A stretch of 64,000 bases of DNA from Plotosus lineatus (GCA_024760905.1 CM045750.1:18642919-18706918), one strand, 5' to 3'; shown: positions 24,096 to 34,560, counted from the stretch's first letter. A program made the numbers and translations. The notes: generated by a model not told the origin, from the sequence alone.

Positions 24096-25370
24096 GTGCT
24101 GGTGCCCATTTTTAAGAACAAGGGAGACGTGCAGAGTTGTGGCAACTACAGAGGGATAAAGTTGATGAGCCATACGATGAAGTTATGGGAAAGAATAGTG
24201 GAAGCTAGACTAAGGGCAGAGGTCAGCATTTGTGAACAACAGTTTGGTTTCATGCCAAGAAAGAGCACCACAAATGCAATGTTTGCTTTGAGGATGTTAA
24301 TAGAGAAGTACAGAAAAGGTCAGAGGGAGCTACATTGTGCCTTTGTTGATCTGGAAAAAGCATATGACAGGGTGCCGAGAGAGGAACTGTGGTATTGCAT
24401 GAGGAAGTCTGGAGTGGCAGAGAAGTATGTTAGAGTGGTGCAGGACATGTATGAGAGATGTAAGACAGTGGTGAGGTGTGCTGTCGGTGTGACAGAAGAG
24501 TTCAAGGTGGAGGTGGGACGGCATCAAGGGTCAGCTCTGAGCCCCTTCTTGTTTGCTATGGTGATGGACAGGTTGACAGATGAGGTGAGACAAGAATCTC
24601 CATGGACTATGATGTTTGCAGATGACATCATGATCTGTAGTGAGAGCAGAGAACAAGTGCAGGAAAATCTAGAGAGGTGGAGGTATGCCCTGGAAAGCAG
24701 AGGAATGAAGGTTAGCCTCAGAAAATCAGAATACATGTGTGTGAATGAGAAGGACCCAGGAGGAACGGTGATGTTACAGGGAGCAGAGATAAAGAAGGTG
24801 GAGGATTTTAAGTACTTAGGCTCAACAATCCAGAGCAATGGAGAGTGTGGAAAAGAGGTGAAGAAGCATGTGCAGGCAGGCTGGAATGGTTGGAGAAAAG
24901 TGTCCGGTGTGATGTGCGATAGGAGAGTGTCAGCAAGAATGAAGGGAAAAGTGTACAAGACGGTGGTGAGGCCAGCGATGCTGTATGGCTTAGAAACAGT
25001 GGCGCTGAGGAAAAGGCAGGAGGCAGAGCTGGAGGTCACGGAGATGAAAATGTTGAGGTTCTCTCTGGGAGTAACGAGGATGGATCGGATCAGAAATCAG
25101 TATATCAGAGGGACAGCCCATGTAAGATGTTTTGGAGACAAAGTCAGAGAGGCTAGATTGAGATGGTTTGGACATGTACAGAGGAGGGACAGTGAGTATA
25201 TTGGCAGTAGGATGCTGAGGTTGGAACTCCCAGGCAGAAGGCCTCGAGGAAGACCAAAGAAGAGATTTATGGATGTGGTGAAGGAAGACATGAAGGTCGT
25301 TGGAGTCAGAAAAGAAGATGCAGAGGACAGGGTGAGATGGAGGCGGATGATTTGCTGTGGCGACCCCTGA
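24096..25370 (+). pseudogene. RTE LINE reverse transcriptase domain
   Basis: A 424-codon open frame covers RT fingers, palm and thumb: NYRGIKLMSHTMKLWERIVE, the AFVDLEKAYDRVPRE motif A, RHQGSALSPFLFAMVMDRL, FADDIMICSE motif C, and FKYLGSTIQSNGE. The C-terminal region ends in GRRPRGRPKKRFMDVVKEDM and RWRRMICCGDP. The catalytic Asp residues are intact, but the upstream frame is broken, so no full protein can be made. Confidence 0.9.
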
Positions 25371-25407
25371 AGGGAGCAGCCGAAAGTAAAAGAAGAAGAA
25401 GTGTCTC

Positions 25408-25746
25408 AGGCAACACAGTGCTGCAGTGGTTCACACACTCACCTCACAACAAGAAGATCCCGAGTGTGGAGGAGATATCTGTGTGGGGTTTGCATGTTCT
25501 CGTGCTTGTGTGGATTTTCTCCAGGTACTCTAGTTTCCTCTCATAGTCCAAAAACATGTACAGTAGGCTGGAGGTTTCAAATTGCCCCTAAGTGTTAGTA
25601 TGAGTCTGAATGGTTGTATGTGTGTTGTGCCTTCAGTGAACTGATGAGGTGTTCATGGTGCACCCCTCCTTCGCCCAGAGTCAGCTGAGATGGCGCCAGC
25701 CTCGCCACAGCCCTAATTAGGTTTAATCAGCTTTGAAATTGAATGA
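25408..25746 (+). mobile_element. SINE-A whose 5' edge was the RTE LINE target
   Basis: GTGCTGCAGTGGTTCACACA, CTCACAACAAGAAGATCCCG, centre, and tail CCCTAATTAGGTTTAATCAG with GAATGAGT. Its first bases (GGCAACA) form part of the RTE target duplication, so the LINE landed at the edge of this SINE. Confidence 0.78.
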
Positions 25747-25830
25747 GTATATGGTGTCTCCTCTTTGGAGGTTTACTTACATTGTGTCAGTGTCCCATGT
25801 TGTTATTTATCTACCATAACACACCTCCTG

Positions 25831-25836
25831 AAGTGT

Positions 25837-25889
<53 letters not shown>
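25831..25889. repeat. (TG)n microsatellite
   Basis: GTGTGT array with one GA interruption, about 59 bp, in limch1 intron. Confidence 0.95.
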
Positions 25890-25890
<1 letters not shown>

Positions 25891-26528
25891 TGGTTCTTGC
25901 TGGTATGGAGTCATCAGGGTTTGTCTATCACAGTCTTGTTAGGCGTATGGTCGCCAGGTTTCAGGCTGGGATCATGGAGCCGAGTTCCTGTTGATGACTA
26001 CAGAGGATCATTTGTGTGTCGCAGGCAGAAAAGAACCCACTCCTTTTAGGGAGACATGAAAGGTTTCATTCTCCCTCAAGCATCTATATCCCTGCTTATC
26101 ATCCAAAGCCCTTTCTGTCACATAGACAAGATGGTGAGCATAGAGGCTCAGAGTCCGGACCATTCCACACTCAACCTGACTGCAGTATTCGGGTACTGTT
26201 AGTGCACTGCGTGTTGCTGTACTTCTCAGTATAAACACAATTATGTATTTAAAATATCAAGTGTAAGTACACAAGTACATGAATTGAGACATGCCAGAAG
26301 TAAAAGTGAGGATGATATCAGAGGAGAGATTAACCAACGGTGACTTAGACATGATGCCAAAGTCCAAGGCACTTGCTCTCAGTGCCTGCATCAACAAGTG
26401 ATGTTCATACTTTGTACAACCCCTTTAACCAAAAAGACTGTACCTAATCTTCTCCTATAGTGTTTCACAAGATGGGAAGATACAGAAAGAGGATCTTGGA
26501 CGTTTTCTCTTTGCTATAGTCTCTCTAA

Positions 26529-26944
26529 TATCCCCATTTCACTGGACTACAGCATGCGAGGATCGTGTAGTGGAAAGGTGCGGAACACAGTCTACGGAAG
26601 AGTTTCAGCATTTTTACACAGAAAATGGGTGAAAATCCTACGGAAAAGTGGAAATTCTTACACTCTCGGAACGTTCACGGCATGTGTGGAACAGGTACGG
26701 CAAAGTACGCCAAAGTGACCCCACGGAACACTCCCAGAATTTTTTTTCCCGTGAACGTGCTTTTGAACATGTTCAAAAGCACCTTCATAGAATATTTTGG
26801 CCTGCCGGAAGCATATGGAAGGGGAACAAGACTTGAGGAATAACTGCGGAATGACACGGAAGATGAGGGAATAATTGTGGAACGTTTGTGAATGACAACA
26901 TTTTTGCTTTCGCAACTCTGCCGTGCTCCAGTGAAATGGAGGTA
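26529..26944 (-). mobile_element. Inverted-repeat DNA element, copy 2 (416 bp)
   Basis: This is the reverse-complement counterpart of the 9594-10016 element: it shares CGTTCCGAGAGTGTAAGAAT and the internal blocks, with termini TATCCCCATTTCACTGGA and CCAGTGAAATGGAGGTA. TAA flanks it on the left but not on the right. The right edge abuts a truncated SINE-A. Confidence 0.83.
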
Positions 26945-27165
26945 TTTCCTCCCGCAGTACAAAAATGTGCATAGTAGACATCATTGGCTGTTCCAAACAG
27001 CCCTTAGGAGTGAGTGTGAATATGAATGTTTGTGTATCGCCCCTGTGATGACCTGGCAAGCTGTCCAGAGTGTACCCTGCCATCACCCGGAGTTGGCTGA
27101 GACGGGTGGCAGCCTCCCTGCAACCCTGATTAGGATAAAGTGGTCAAGAAAATCAAAGAATGAAT
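26945..27165 (+). mobile_element. SINE-A, head lost
   Basis: Begins at TTTCCTCCCGCAGTACAAAA next to the inverted-repeat element and ends AACCCTGATTAGGATAAAGT with GAATGAATG. Confidence 0.75.
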
Positions 27166-27212
27166 GAATATAAGCATTCTGTATCTGACTTTTATGTTGG
27201 ATGATGTATGTA

Positions 27213-27213
27213 T

Positions 27214-27258
<45 letters not shown>
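27213..27258. repeat. (TG)n microsatellite
   Basis: GTGTGT array of about 46 bp in limch1 intron. Confidence 0.95.
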
Positions 27259-27259
<1 letters not shown>

Positions 27260-27405
27260 TGTCTTGTGGTAGTTTTAAGACAGCAGGCTGTCGTATGTGG
27301 TGTCATTCATGGATTCATTGGTCTGTGCTTTTAATGCCTCCTTTTCAAGCCTAGTTTAGAAAATACAGTACAAATTTGATTTGTTGATCATTTGAGACAT
27401 TGCAG

Positions 27406-27733
27406 TGACGTGGTGGTGTACTGGGCAGCACATCAGCCTCACAACAAGACTGTTCTGGGATCGAGTCTCAGGTTCGGGCATTTCAGTGTAGAGTTTGCAT
27501 GCTTCCACTGTGCTTGCAAGGATTTATTCTGGGTATTCTGGTCCCACAAAGCAAAGACATGCACATTAAGCTAATTAATTGTTCCAGATCTCCCCAGGTG
27601 TGAATGTGAGTGTGAATGGTTGTGTATTATGCCGCCTTTCGATGGTCTTGTAAGCAGTCAAAAGTCTGGTGCGTGTTGGCTGACATGGGCTCCAGCCTCC
27701 CCATGACCACAATAGGAATAAGCAGTTTATCCT
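27406..27733 (+). mobile_element. SINE-A
   Basis: GACGTGGTGGTGTACTGGGC head, GGGATCGAGTCTCAGG B-box region, centre GCACATTAAGCTAATTAATT, tail ACCACAATAGGAATAAGCAG. Confidence 0.78.
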
Positions 27734-28004
27734 GAGTCAGTACAGATTTGATTTATCGGAGTGTGAAGTATGTAATGGTGTACTGTACAGTACTTGAGTT
27801 AGGTTGCCCTCCAGTGCCTGTTAGTGGGAATTACAATGATATCACCAAGATACCCTGCATTCTGTCTATTTTTATTTTAATCTATCAGTAAGGATTTGAA
27901 ATAGACATTAATTATTTTCCTCTTGAACTGGTTTAGTAGATCTCATGATGAATTCTTTTTTGTTTTTTTGTTCCCCCCGCCCCCTCATCTCCTACCTGCT
28001 GTAG

Positions 28005-28040
28005 ATATGGCCGCAGCGATAGTGTATTTGATGACCCTGA
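28005..28040 (+). CDS. limch1: limch1 exon, 36 nt
   Basis: This small exon follows a 19.3-kb intron (8678-28004) that is mostly transposons. The acceptor is ctgctgtag and the donor gtaagt. Joined to the previous exon it reads RYGRSDSVFDDPE, with both end codons split. The match to the family motif and the perfect phases on both sides support it despite its size. Confidence 0.88.
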
Positions 28041-28141
28041 GTAAGTTATTTATCACACATTTGTGTGTCGTGTATCTGTCTGTATTCACTCTATATGAAG
28101 GCCTTATGCTTGCATGCGCTTAAGGCAGCTCACTAAAAACA

Positions 28142-28143
<2 letters not shown>

Positions 28144-28217
<74 letters not shown>

Positions 28218-28219
28218 AT
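28144..28219. repeat. (TA)n microsatellite
   Basis: TA array of about 76 bp with one TT interruption, about 100 bp after the 36-nt limch1 exon. Confidence 0.95.
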
Positions 28220-28515
28220 CAACTTGCTCACAATACAAGTGTTGGGAACTCACTGGAATGGGCTCAGGATGCCTGACCAAGATACCAGGGATGCACTTCT
28301 CCATACAGGTATAGCTAATGTGTTTACTAATCATGTATTTAATACTGTGGCCAGACTGCTGATCAAGCTGATGCTTTAAGGAAAATAGCTACTTAAAAGC
28401 ACATGTAATCTGACATAGAATTAAAAAAAAAAAAAACAACACTTTTAAACTACTTATGTAAGAATGCCAAGAAGATTCTGGCAAGATTTACATTTTTTTT
28501 GCAGTATTGCAGTAT

Positions 28516-28517
28516 TA

Positions 28518-28557
<40 letters not shown>
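28516..28557. repeat. (TTA)n microsatellite
   Basis: TTA/TAT trinucleotide array of about 42 bp. Confidence 0.93.
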
Positions 28558-28630
28558 AAGTCAGATTATCAAAAAAAAAAAACATCTTTCTCTTCATGAT
28601 TTCTTTTGTGTTTTTTCTCTTTTTCTTTAG

Positions 28631-29191
28631 AGGTGATCACACTAGACGTATGGTAGAAAATTGACTGATGCCAATTTCGATTCGTAACTGTTGCTTGTCA
28701 TCCTCAAATTTGTCGCACGACATTCACAGCATTGCATTTTGGTCACCTAGTTTGTGAACTCATAGCAAAAAATGTCAGACATATTCGAACGTCGAAAAAA
28801 ATGACGCTCTGACGCGTAGTATTCAAACTCATCTCAAACAATGCGCAAATGTCACGAGAAGGACGCAAAGTTGTCATTTTGCTCACAAATTATACGTTTT
28901 CATTCGCAAGGAAAAAAATAACATTCATATTTTATTTGTATTGTGTCTCCGAATAAAACGTAAACTGTTGGAGAACCACCAGCAAACAAAACTCTACTGA
29001 TTTACACAGGAGGTTTTTTTTTTTCCTCCAAACGCGTGAAAAGCAATTTAAAAATTGCTCGCAAATCAGTCAAAAAATTTGTCGCGTGACCTCCTGGCAA
29101 CTTTTACGAGATGTATGTATTTCAACTGCAAATTATTCGCTTGCATGTGAAGTTAGCAAACTATATATTGCACCTGTAGTGTGATCAACCT
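28631..29191 (+). mobile_element. Inverted-repeat DNA element, about 560 bp, unassigned
   Basis: Termini AGGTGATCACACTAGACG and TAGTGTGATCAACCT are inverted. The interior is CpG-rich for this region, with repeated CGCAA and CGTTC words and no open frame. It lies in the short intron between two limch1 exons (28040 and 29501). No clear target duplication, so no superfamily assigned. Confidence 0.65.
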
Positions 29192-29500
29192 GCCTTACTA
29201 ATCTCCCCGCATCTGACTCGCGCTTAAACGACTTGATAACCGTTTATATTTCTTTACCTATTGTAAATTGTATACTGTATACACAATATTATTATCCCTC
29301 TGCTTGAATGTATCTTTGTGGCATTCTTTTGGTTGTTTTCCTGCATTATATATATAAATATCGGACTGCATGTCTTCAATGGGAAGCACGGTGTTCTTGT
29401 CACATGCTTACTTACAGCTGAATTTCTCATGATGGATTCGGTATCTGTAACACACTCAGTGAAATAAAGTCTTTACTAACATTATCTGTTTTTATTATAG

Positions 29501-29627
29501 GAGTGCGAGTATGACTGATGTCAGGACTGAGGATGATGGGCTGCTGCCGCCTCACAGTCAGGTCCGACATGAGCTGATGCACGGCCAGTATACCAGGATG
29601 AAGGAGGAGGATAGCCAGTGGCAGGAC
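29501..29627 (+). CDS. limch1: limch1 exon encoding QVRHELMHGQY
   Basis: The acceptor is tttattatag and the donor gtgagt at 29628. One base completes the Glu codon of the previous exon and the end is in phase 0. It encodes SASMTDVRTEDDGLLPPHSQ, then VRHELMHGQYTRMKEEDSQW and QD. The next exon starts DLARW, giving the family's WQDDLARW junction. Confidence 0.9.
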
Positions 29628-29782
29628 GTGAGTGTCGGAAAAACTGAGATAAACTGTGCAATCCAGTTGATCCATTGGAAGCTTGAGAGAAATAAATGCG
29701 AATTTGAAGAATATAGTTGAGGTTTTTCACCTTGTACAAATAAAAAAAATTGCTAAAAAAAAAAAAAAAAAAAAACACTTTA

Positions 29783-30004
29783 GGATTTGAAGCTAGCATA
29801 GTGGTTATTAAGTTCATGCCACAATAAGAAGGTCCTGGGTGTGAGTCCTGGGCTCGAGCGTTTCTGTGTAGAGTTTACATGTCCTCCCCGTGCTTATGTG
29901 GGTTTCATCTGGGTACACCAGTTTCCTTCCACAATCCAAAGACATACACATTAGGCTAACTGGTTGTTCCAAATCGAGCCTAGAAGGGTGTGTGAATGTG
30001 AATA

Positions 30005-30038
<34 letters not shown>

Positions 30039-30168
30039 CATGTGTGTTGGTCCTGTGATCGTCTTTTGAGTTGTTTGGGGTGTACCCTGCCTTTTTCTCC
30101 AGTGTCGGCTGAGATAGGTTTCATCCTCCCAGCAACCCTAATAAGATTTAGCAGTTTAGCCAAACATT
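29783..30168 (+). mobile_element. SINE-A
   Basis: GCTAGCATAGTGGTTATTAA head, AAGAAGGTCCTGGGTGTGAG, centre with a (TG)n tract (30008-30035), and tail AACCCTAATAAGATTTAGCA. Confidence 0.78.
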
Positions 30169-30379
30169 GAGTGAAGATTTGCATAAATTAAATAATAATT
30201 TGATTATCGTTAACCATTTTCTTTATTTTTCTCTGAAATGTGGGACGGGGCTTTGGTGACCTCTGTATTATTTGTTATGGATATGGGAAAAACTCCACGA
30301 CATATAGTGATATACACGACATGCAGTGTGATAAAAGGTCTGACCACATTTCTGACCCAACATCTATATGTGTATTTAG

Positions 30380-30534
30380 GACCTCGCACGGTGGAAAAGT
30401 CGCAGAAGAAGCGTTTCACAGGACCTGATAAAAAAAGAGGAAGCGAGAAAGAAGATGGAAAGAGTATTGAGTCGCGATGAAAGCTCGGAGAGACGCAAGA
30501 GCTTCAAGACCTACAGGGAGATAGTGGAAGACAA
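30380..30534 (+). CDS. limch1: limch1 exon encoding [16 protein letters not shown]
   Basis: The acceptor is tgtatttag and the donor gtacag at 30535. It starts in phase 0 and ends with AA of a Lys codon. The product begins [20 protein letters not shown] and continues with a basic, Ser-containing helix-like segment ending [12 protein letters not shown]. This is one of the most conserved parts of LIMCH1 and resembles LMO7. RRRSVS-type sites are potential phosphorylation sites (inference). Confidence 0.93.
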
Positions 30535-31016
30535 GTACAGCTTTTCTTGTTGATTTATTAACAGTCGATGGTGAGGTGGTCATAACTGATGATAATGGGA
30601 CAGAGACATCCATGGAATTGTTTTAGTATATACTAAATTGGAAAATAGCATTCCCAAACAAAATTATGAAATTAATTCTAAAATGAAATGAATCAGGACA
30701 GTTCTGCACACACATGCAAACCGGTACATAAAGAGCTGTGTCACGGCATCTCTTTAACTGTCTCTGAGGGTTTTTGTATATACTACACGTAAACAGAAAA
30801 GAAATAGGTCGATGAAAGTCTTTTACACATTACTGGAAGAAGGACGAGGAACCAGTCAGCAGCATGTAGCACTACATGGTCAGCATACTGCGATTGGTTA
30901 ATAGTGGCAGAAGGCGGAATCCTGGTTGGGTCAATGGTGACCACTTCTTTCCTTCTGTTAGATAGACATTACGAATGTGGAAAGTAATGATGACCTACTC
31001 ATTTTTTAATCGCCTG

Positions 31017-31934
31017 TACAGTAGGCCCCCGTTTTTTGTGATGGTTCAGTTCCGACCCTTCCCGCGGATCATGAAAATCCATGAGTTATTGACGCGGTTT
31101 TAAAACCCTATGTATGATATTACATGCGCTAAAATATGCATCTTAAACACATTCTATAGACAGTCGTACTCATTAATACAGTAATAATGCAGTAAAATGT
31201 AGTAATGATTAAGTAAAAACTTTTTAATTTTGCACTGAGATAACATTTATGAATAAATAAAGCACTTAGGCTCCTTATCAGAAGCTAGAGAAGATGCAGG
31301 GCGTTTGAGTGACATCAGACATCATAGCACTTAAATAATCATTAAAAAGACAATTAAAAAAAAATTAATTCACAATTCATGCAATCACATTGATGACATA
31401 TGCATGAAGGAGAAGAAAAAAGAGGTGTACGCATCATCCGCAACCAATCAGCAGGAGGGAGAAACAAAAGCTCTCAGCCATTGGCTAAATTTGCATCACG
31501 TGCCAGTTACTTCCGGGTTTGCCGCTAATCTGCGAGTATAATAATAATGTAGCAAAATGTAGTAATGATTAAGTAAAAACTTTTTAAATTTTGTACTGTG
31601 GTTATATTTATTGATAAATAAAGCGCTTAAGCTCCTTACCAGAAACTAGAGAAGATGCAGGGTGTTTGAGTGACATCATAGCGCTTAAATACTCATTAAA
31701 AACACACTAAAAAAATTACTTCACAATTCAGGCAATCACGTTGATGACTTGTGCAAGAAGGAAAAAAAAAGAGATGTACACATCGTCCGCAACCAATCAG
31801 CAGGAGGGAGAAACAAAAGCTCTCAGCCGTTGGCTAAATTTGAATCACGTGCCAGTTACTTTCGGGTTTGTCGCCAAGCCACCAGTATGTGGGGGCGGGA
31901 GCGCTGAACTGCAAATGGTCAAGGGCCTACTGTA
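31017..31934 (+). mobile_element. pogo-like element with internal tandem duplication
   Basis: Inverted termini TACAGTAGGCCCCCG and CAAGGGCCTACTGTA. The interior consists of two about 350-bp units (about 31184-31535 and 31544-31890, offset 360), each containing AGTAATGATTAAGTAAAAAC and AACCAATCAGCAGGAGGGAG. No transposase. Confidence 0.78.
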
Positions 31935-32069
31935 CATTAAAATGGTATATGGAATATAACAAGGATTGCTAACTATAGGTAGAGGGTTAACGTTGCCCTG
32001 ATTAGCGTATGGTAGGACAACAATGATAAAGAGTTTAAATGTTGACAAATATATCGACAAAATATTGGC

Positions 32070-32305
32070 AGCATGGTAGCGTAGTGGTTAGTACAGCAAG
32101 AAGGTCCCGGGTACGAATTCCAGTTTCATTAAGGGCACTTCCATGTAGAGTTCATGTTCTTCCTCTGTTTGCATGGGTTTTCTCCCGCAGTCCAAAGCAT
32201 GCACAGAAGGCTACCTGGCTGTTCAAAATTGCCCATAGGTGTGAGTGGTATGATTGGTTATGAGTGTGTGTTGTGACGGATCAGCGAGCTGTTCCGGGTG
32301 ATTTA
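32070..32305 (+). mobile_element. SINE-A, tail lost
   Basis: Very clear head: GGCAGCATGGTAGCGTAGTG, GTTAGTACAGCAAGAAGGTC, GGGTACGAATTCC. Ends in the centre at AGCGAGCTGTTCCGGGTGA, about 80 bp before a limch1 exon. Confidence 0.78.
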
Positions 32306-32388
32306 TATTTTACATTAAAGTTCTTAAGATGGTTCCTCCTGATCTTATTCTAATTCTCTGATTGTCAATCTCTATCTTCCTCTATAAG

Positions 32389-32809
32389 GGAGCGTCGTGA
32401 GCGGGAACTCCATGATGCTTACCTGAGAGCTCAAACCCCAGAGGAGGCAGCTGCTGTACTACAGCGCTATGCCCAGCGTTTCACTATCAGCGAAGCTGTG
32501 TTGGAGCGCCTGAAACTACCGCGTGTCCTTGAGCGAAGTATCTCTGCTGACCCCACACAGTCCTCATCTTCCTTCAGTGACCCTGTTTTCTCATCTTCAT
32601 CCTCCTCATCCTCCAATCCAATGCAGTACCTGCGGCAACAGTCGCTGCCTGCGCAGAAGTTCACCACCACAGTAGAAGCCCGGGTGGCAGGATACGGGGC
32701 GGAGCACGTGGTTGCAGAGAGGGACGGAGGTGGTTCAGGGACTGCTTGTTCACACAGGAGCGTTCCATTACTCAGTGCCAAACCCTACAGCCATGACCGA
32801 GCAGCCAAG
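32389..32809 (+). CDS. limch1: limch1 exon, 421 nt, Ser-rich
   Basis: The acceptor is tctataag and the donor gtatgg at 32810. One base completes Lys, then the exon reads ERRERELHDAYLRAQTPEEA, RFTISEAVLERLKLPRVLER and NPMQYLRQQSLPAQKFTTTV, ending SHDRAAK in phase 0. A run of eight serines (about 32595-32620) is encoded by a TCN-rich stretch that resembles a recent simple-sequence expansion. Confidence 0.93.
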
Positions 32810-32921
32810 GTATGGTTAGAAAGGTTTACAAACAATTTCTATGCAACTGAAGAAAAAGGCAAATTACATTTTGAGAGAGAAAATAAGAGGAATAGGAAAA
32901 AGAATACAGTTAAAATTTACG

Positions 32922-33285
32922 AGGCAGTGGTGGCCTGGTGGTAAGATGCTGGATTATTGATCCCAAGGTTGGGGTTTTGAGCCCTAATGTCACCGAGTTC
33001 TCCCACTCTCCACAAGGTTGTTGCTGTCCCCCCAGTGCAGCTAACTGGGTTATCATAGACCCAGCATGTCTCTCACTGTCTATGGTGAGAGGTTCATGTA
33101 AAAGAACCATTGCTGACTTTTACCAAGATAGACACTCTATAGCCGTTAGTGTGTCTCTGCCCTGCAACGGCTTGGTGAACTGTTCAGGGTGTACTCTGCC
33201 TTCACTCGGAGTTGGCTAAGATGGGTGCCAGCCTCCCCATAACCCTAATTAGGATTCAGCGGTTCAGAAAATGAATGAATAAATA
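32922..33285 (+). mobile_element. SINE-B with SINE-A-type tail
   Basis: GAGGCAGTGGTGGCCTGGTG head, GATCCCAAGGTTGGGGTTTT, the ACTGGGTTATCATAGACCCA body, tail CCCTAATTAGGATTCAGCGG with GAATGAATAAAT. Confidence 0.82.
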
Positions 33286-33379
33286 AACTCCAAATCAGAT
33301 AAAGTTAGGGAGGGTATGTTGAAATAAAAATAAAAAGAATGATTTGTGAATAACCTTTGACCTTGTTTTTTACTCAAAA

Positions 33380-34005
33380 TACAGTGATACCTCGCTACTG
33401 GGATTTAGCTCAGTTGGTAGAGCTTTATCCTCCGGAAGGTCGGAGTTCGAATCCGGCCACATCATACCATAAGACGTTAAAAATTTGGGAGTTGTTGCTT
33501 CCTGCTTGGCTCTCAGCATCAAAAGTATAGAACAACGCAATATTCTCATGCGCATTGAGCATACATGTGTATGAATAATGTGCTATACAAGCATCCATAA
33601 TAATAATTAAAAAATGTTTCTGCGGCTTCAGTGCATCGCAGGTTTTTCAAAAATATTCATGAAAAAAATAAGGAAATTTAGGGGGAAAGTTAAGGAAAAT
33701 GCTTTAAAACAAGGCCAATTATGCAAAAAAAAAAAAAACAACCCAAAACCCCCCAGGAAAACTACTTACATTTATATGTGAGGTGCGCGTCTGTATGTGT
33801 GTGTATTTATATTTTATTTACAGCTTATGCATTATTTTTGAATGTGTAATTGTTATTATAAGCATTTATAGTGTTGAATATGTATTTATTGATATTATAC
33901 ACACATATACATGTACGTATACGTCAATCAGGGGGTTGATCCTACTTTGCGGAAATCGACGGTGTCTCGGTCCCCATTAACCGCGGAAAGGGAGGGACTC
34001 CTGTA
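33380..34005 (+). mobile_element. pogo/Tigger-like element, copy B, with SINE-E inserted
   Basis: Termini are TACAGTGATACCTCGCTACT and GGAGGGACTCCTGTA. The body aligns with copy A at 1627-2126. The 33398-33611 SINE-E lies exactly where copy A is continuous (after GCTACT). Confidence 0.75.
33398..33611 (+). mobile_element. SINE-E (tRNA-derived), inserted in pogo-like copy B
   Basis: Head GGGATTTAGCTCAGTTGGTA and GGAGTTCGAATCCGGCC, very similar to tRNA A and B boxes, then an unrelated body and the tail TATACAAGCATCCATAATAA. The anticodon arm and T stem do not fold as a canonical tRNA. Confidence 0.75.
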
Positions 34006-34051
34006 ATTCAGTAGCATTGCATTGTTCTTTATTTGTTTTTTGTTGTTCGTA

Positions 34052-34140
34052 TGGGAGGACACCAGAGCGCCTGGTGGAAAAACACACAAGCACAAGGAGA
34101 ACACGCAAACTCAAAACAGAAACACTCAAGCCCGGGATCA
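34052..34140 (-). mobile_element. SINE-A fragment, head-to-head with next copy
   Basis: Antisense GGGAGGACACCAGAGCGCCT to CAAGCCCGGGATCAAGATAT. It meets a + strand SINE-A head at 34141, forming an inverted pair. Confidence 0.65.
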
Positions 34141-34560
34141 AGATATGCCCACCTCACAGCAAGAATGTCCTGGGTTCGAGTCCCAGGCATCTACTTTCTA
34201 TGTCTGTTTGGAGTTTGTATGTTCTCACCATGTAGTGGTGGACCGGTGGTAGGGTGATGGTTTACTGATCCAAAGGTCAAACCCGACTATCACTGAGTGG
34301 TCACTACTACTGAGTTTCAGCTGACTGGGTTATCAAAGCACAGTGTCTCTCACTGTCTGTGGTGAAGTTGGCTACAATGGGCACCACCCTCCTTTTGATT
34401 GTAATTAAGATTAAGTGATTCAGAAAATGAATGAGTTCTCCTCATGTTTGCGTGGGGTTCCTCTAGGTACACCAGTTTCCTCCCACAGTTCAAAGATATG
34501 TACTTTAGGCTAATTGGCTGTTCCAAATTGCCCCATGTATGAGTATAAGTGTGAATGGAT
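34141..34560 (+). mobile_element. SINE-A interrupted by SINE-B
   Basis: CCTCACAGCAAGAATGTCCT and GGGTTCGAGTCCCAGGC lie at 34141-34232. It resumes at 34433 with CCTCATGTTTGCGTGGGGTT. The insertion is bounded by GTTCTCACCATG and GTTCTCCTCATG. Confidence 0.75.
34233..34432 (+). mobile_element. SINE-B, internally deleted, SINE-A-type tail
   Basis: GTGGTGGACCGGTGGTAGGG head, CTGACTGGGTTATCAAAGC body, then directly the tail TGTAATTAAGATTAAGTGAT with GAATGAG. It lies inside a SINE-A. Confidence 0.75.

Larger units (their letters stand above)
22049..25399 (+). mobile_element. RTE-type LINE, near full length, inactivated
   Basis: Perfect 16-bp direct repeats (AGTGTCTCAGGCAACA) at 22033-22048 and 25400-25415 mark the target-site duplication. 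The 5' UTR contains the GGGTTGCGTCAGGAAGGGCA block. An apurinic-type endonuclease follows (LNVGTMQKKGRELADMM, QETRWKG, VVSAYAPQ), then a linker and a reverse transcriptase with the FADD catalytic motif (MMFADDIMIC). The 3' end is CGACCCCTGAAGGGAGCAGC followed by (GAA)n. The endonuclease resembles the RTE/BovB type also seen in craniofacial-development-protein-2-like genes. It is dead: a 200-bp tandem duplication, a frameshift near 23060 and a break near 24083. Confidence 0.9.

Noticed and set aside
23183..24145. 320-aa open frame on the - strand
   Set aside because: It is the antisense shadow of the RTE coding frame, with a Ser/Leu/Pro-rich composition typical of such shadows.
33398..33470. 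Possible functional tRNA gene
   Set aside because: A and B boxes are present, but the anticodon and T arms do not fold canonically and the sequence continues into a SINE body with a (TAA)n-like tail.
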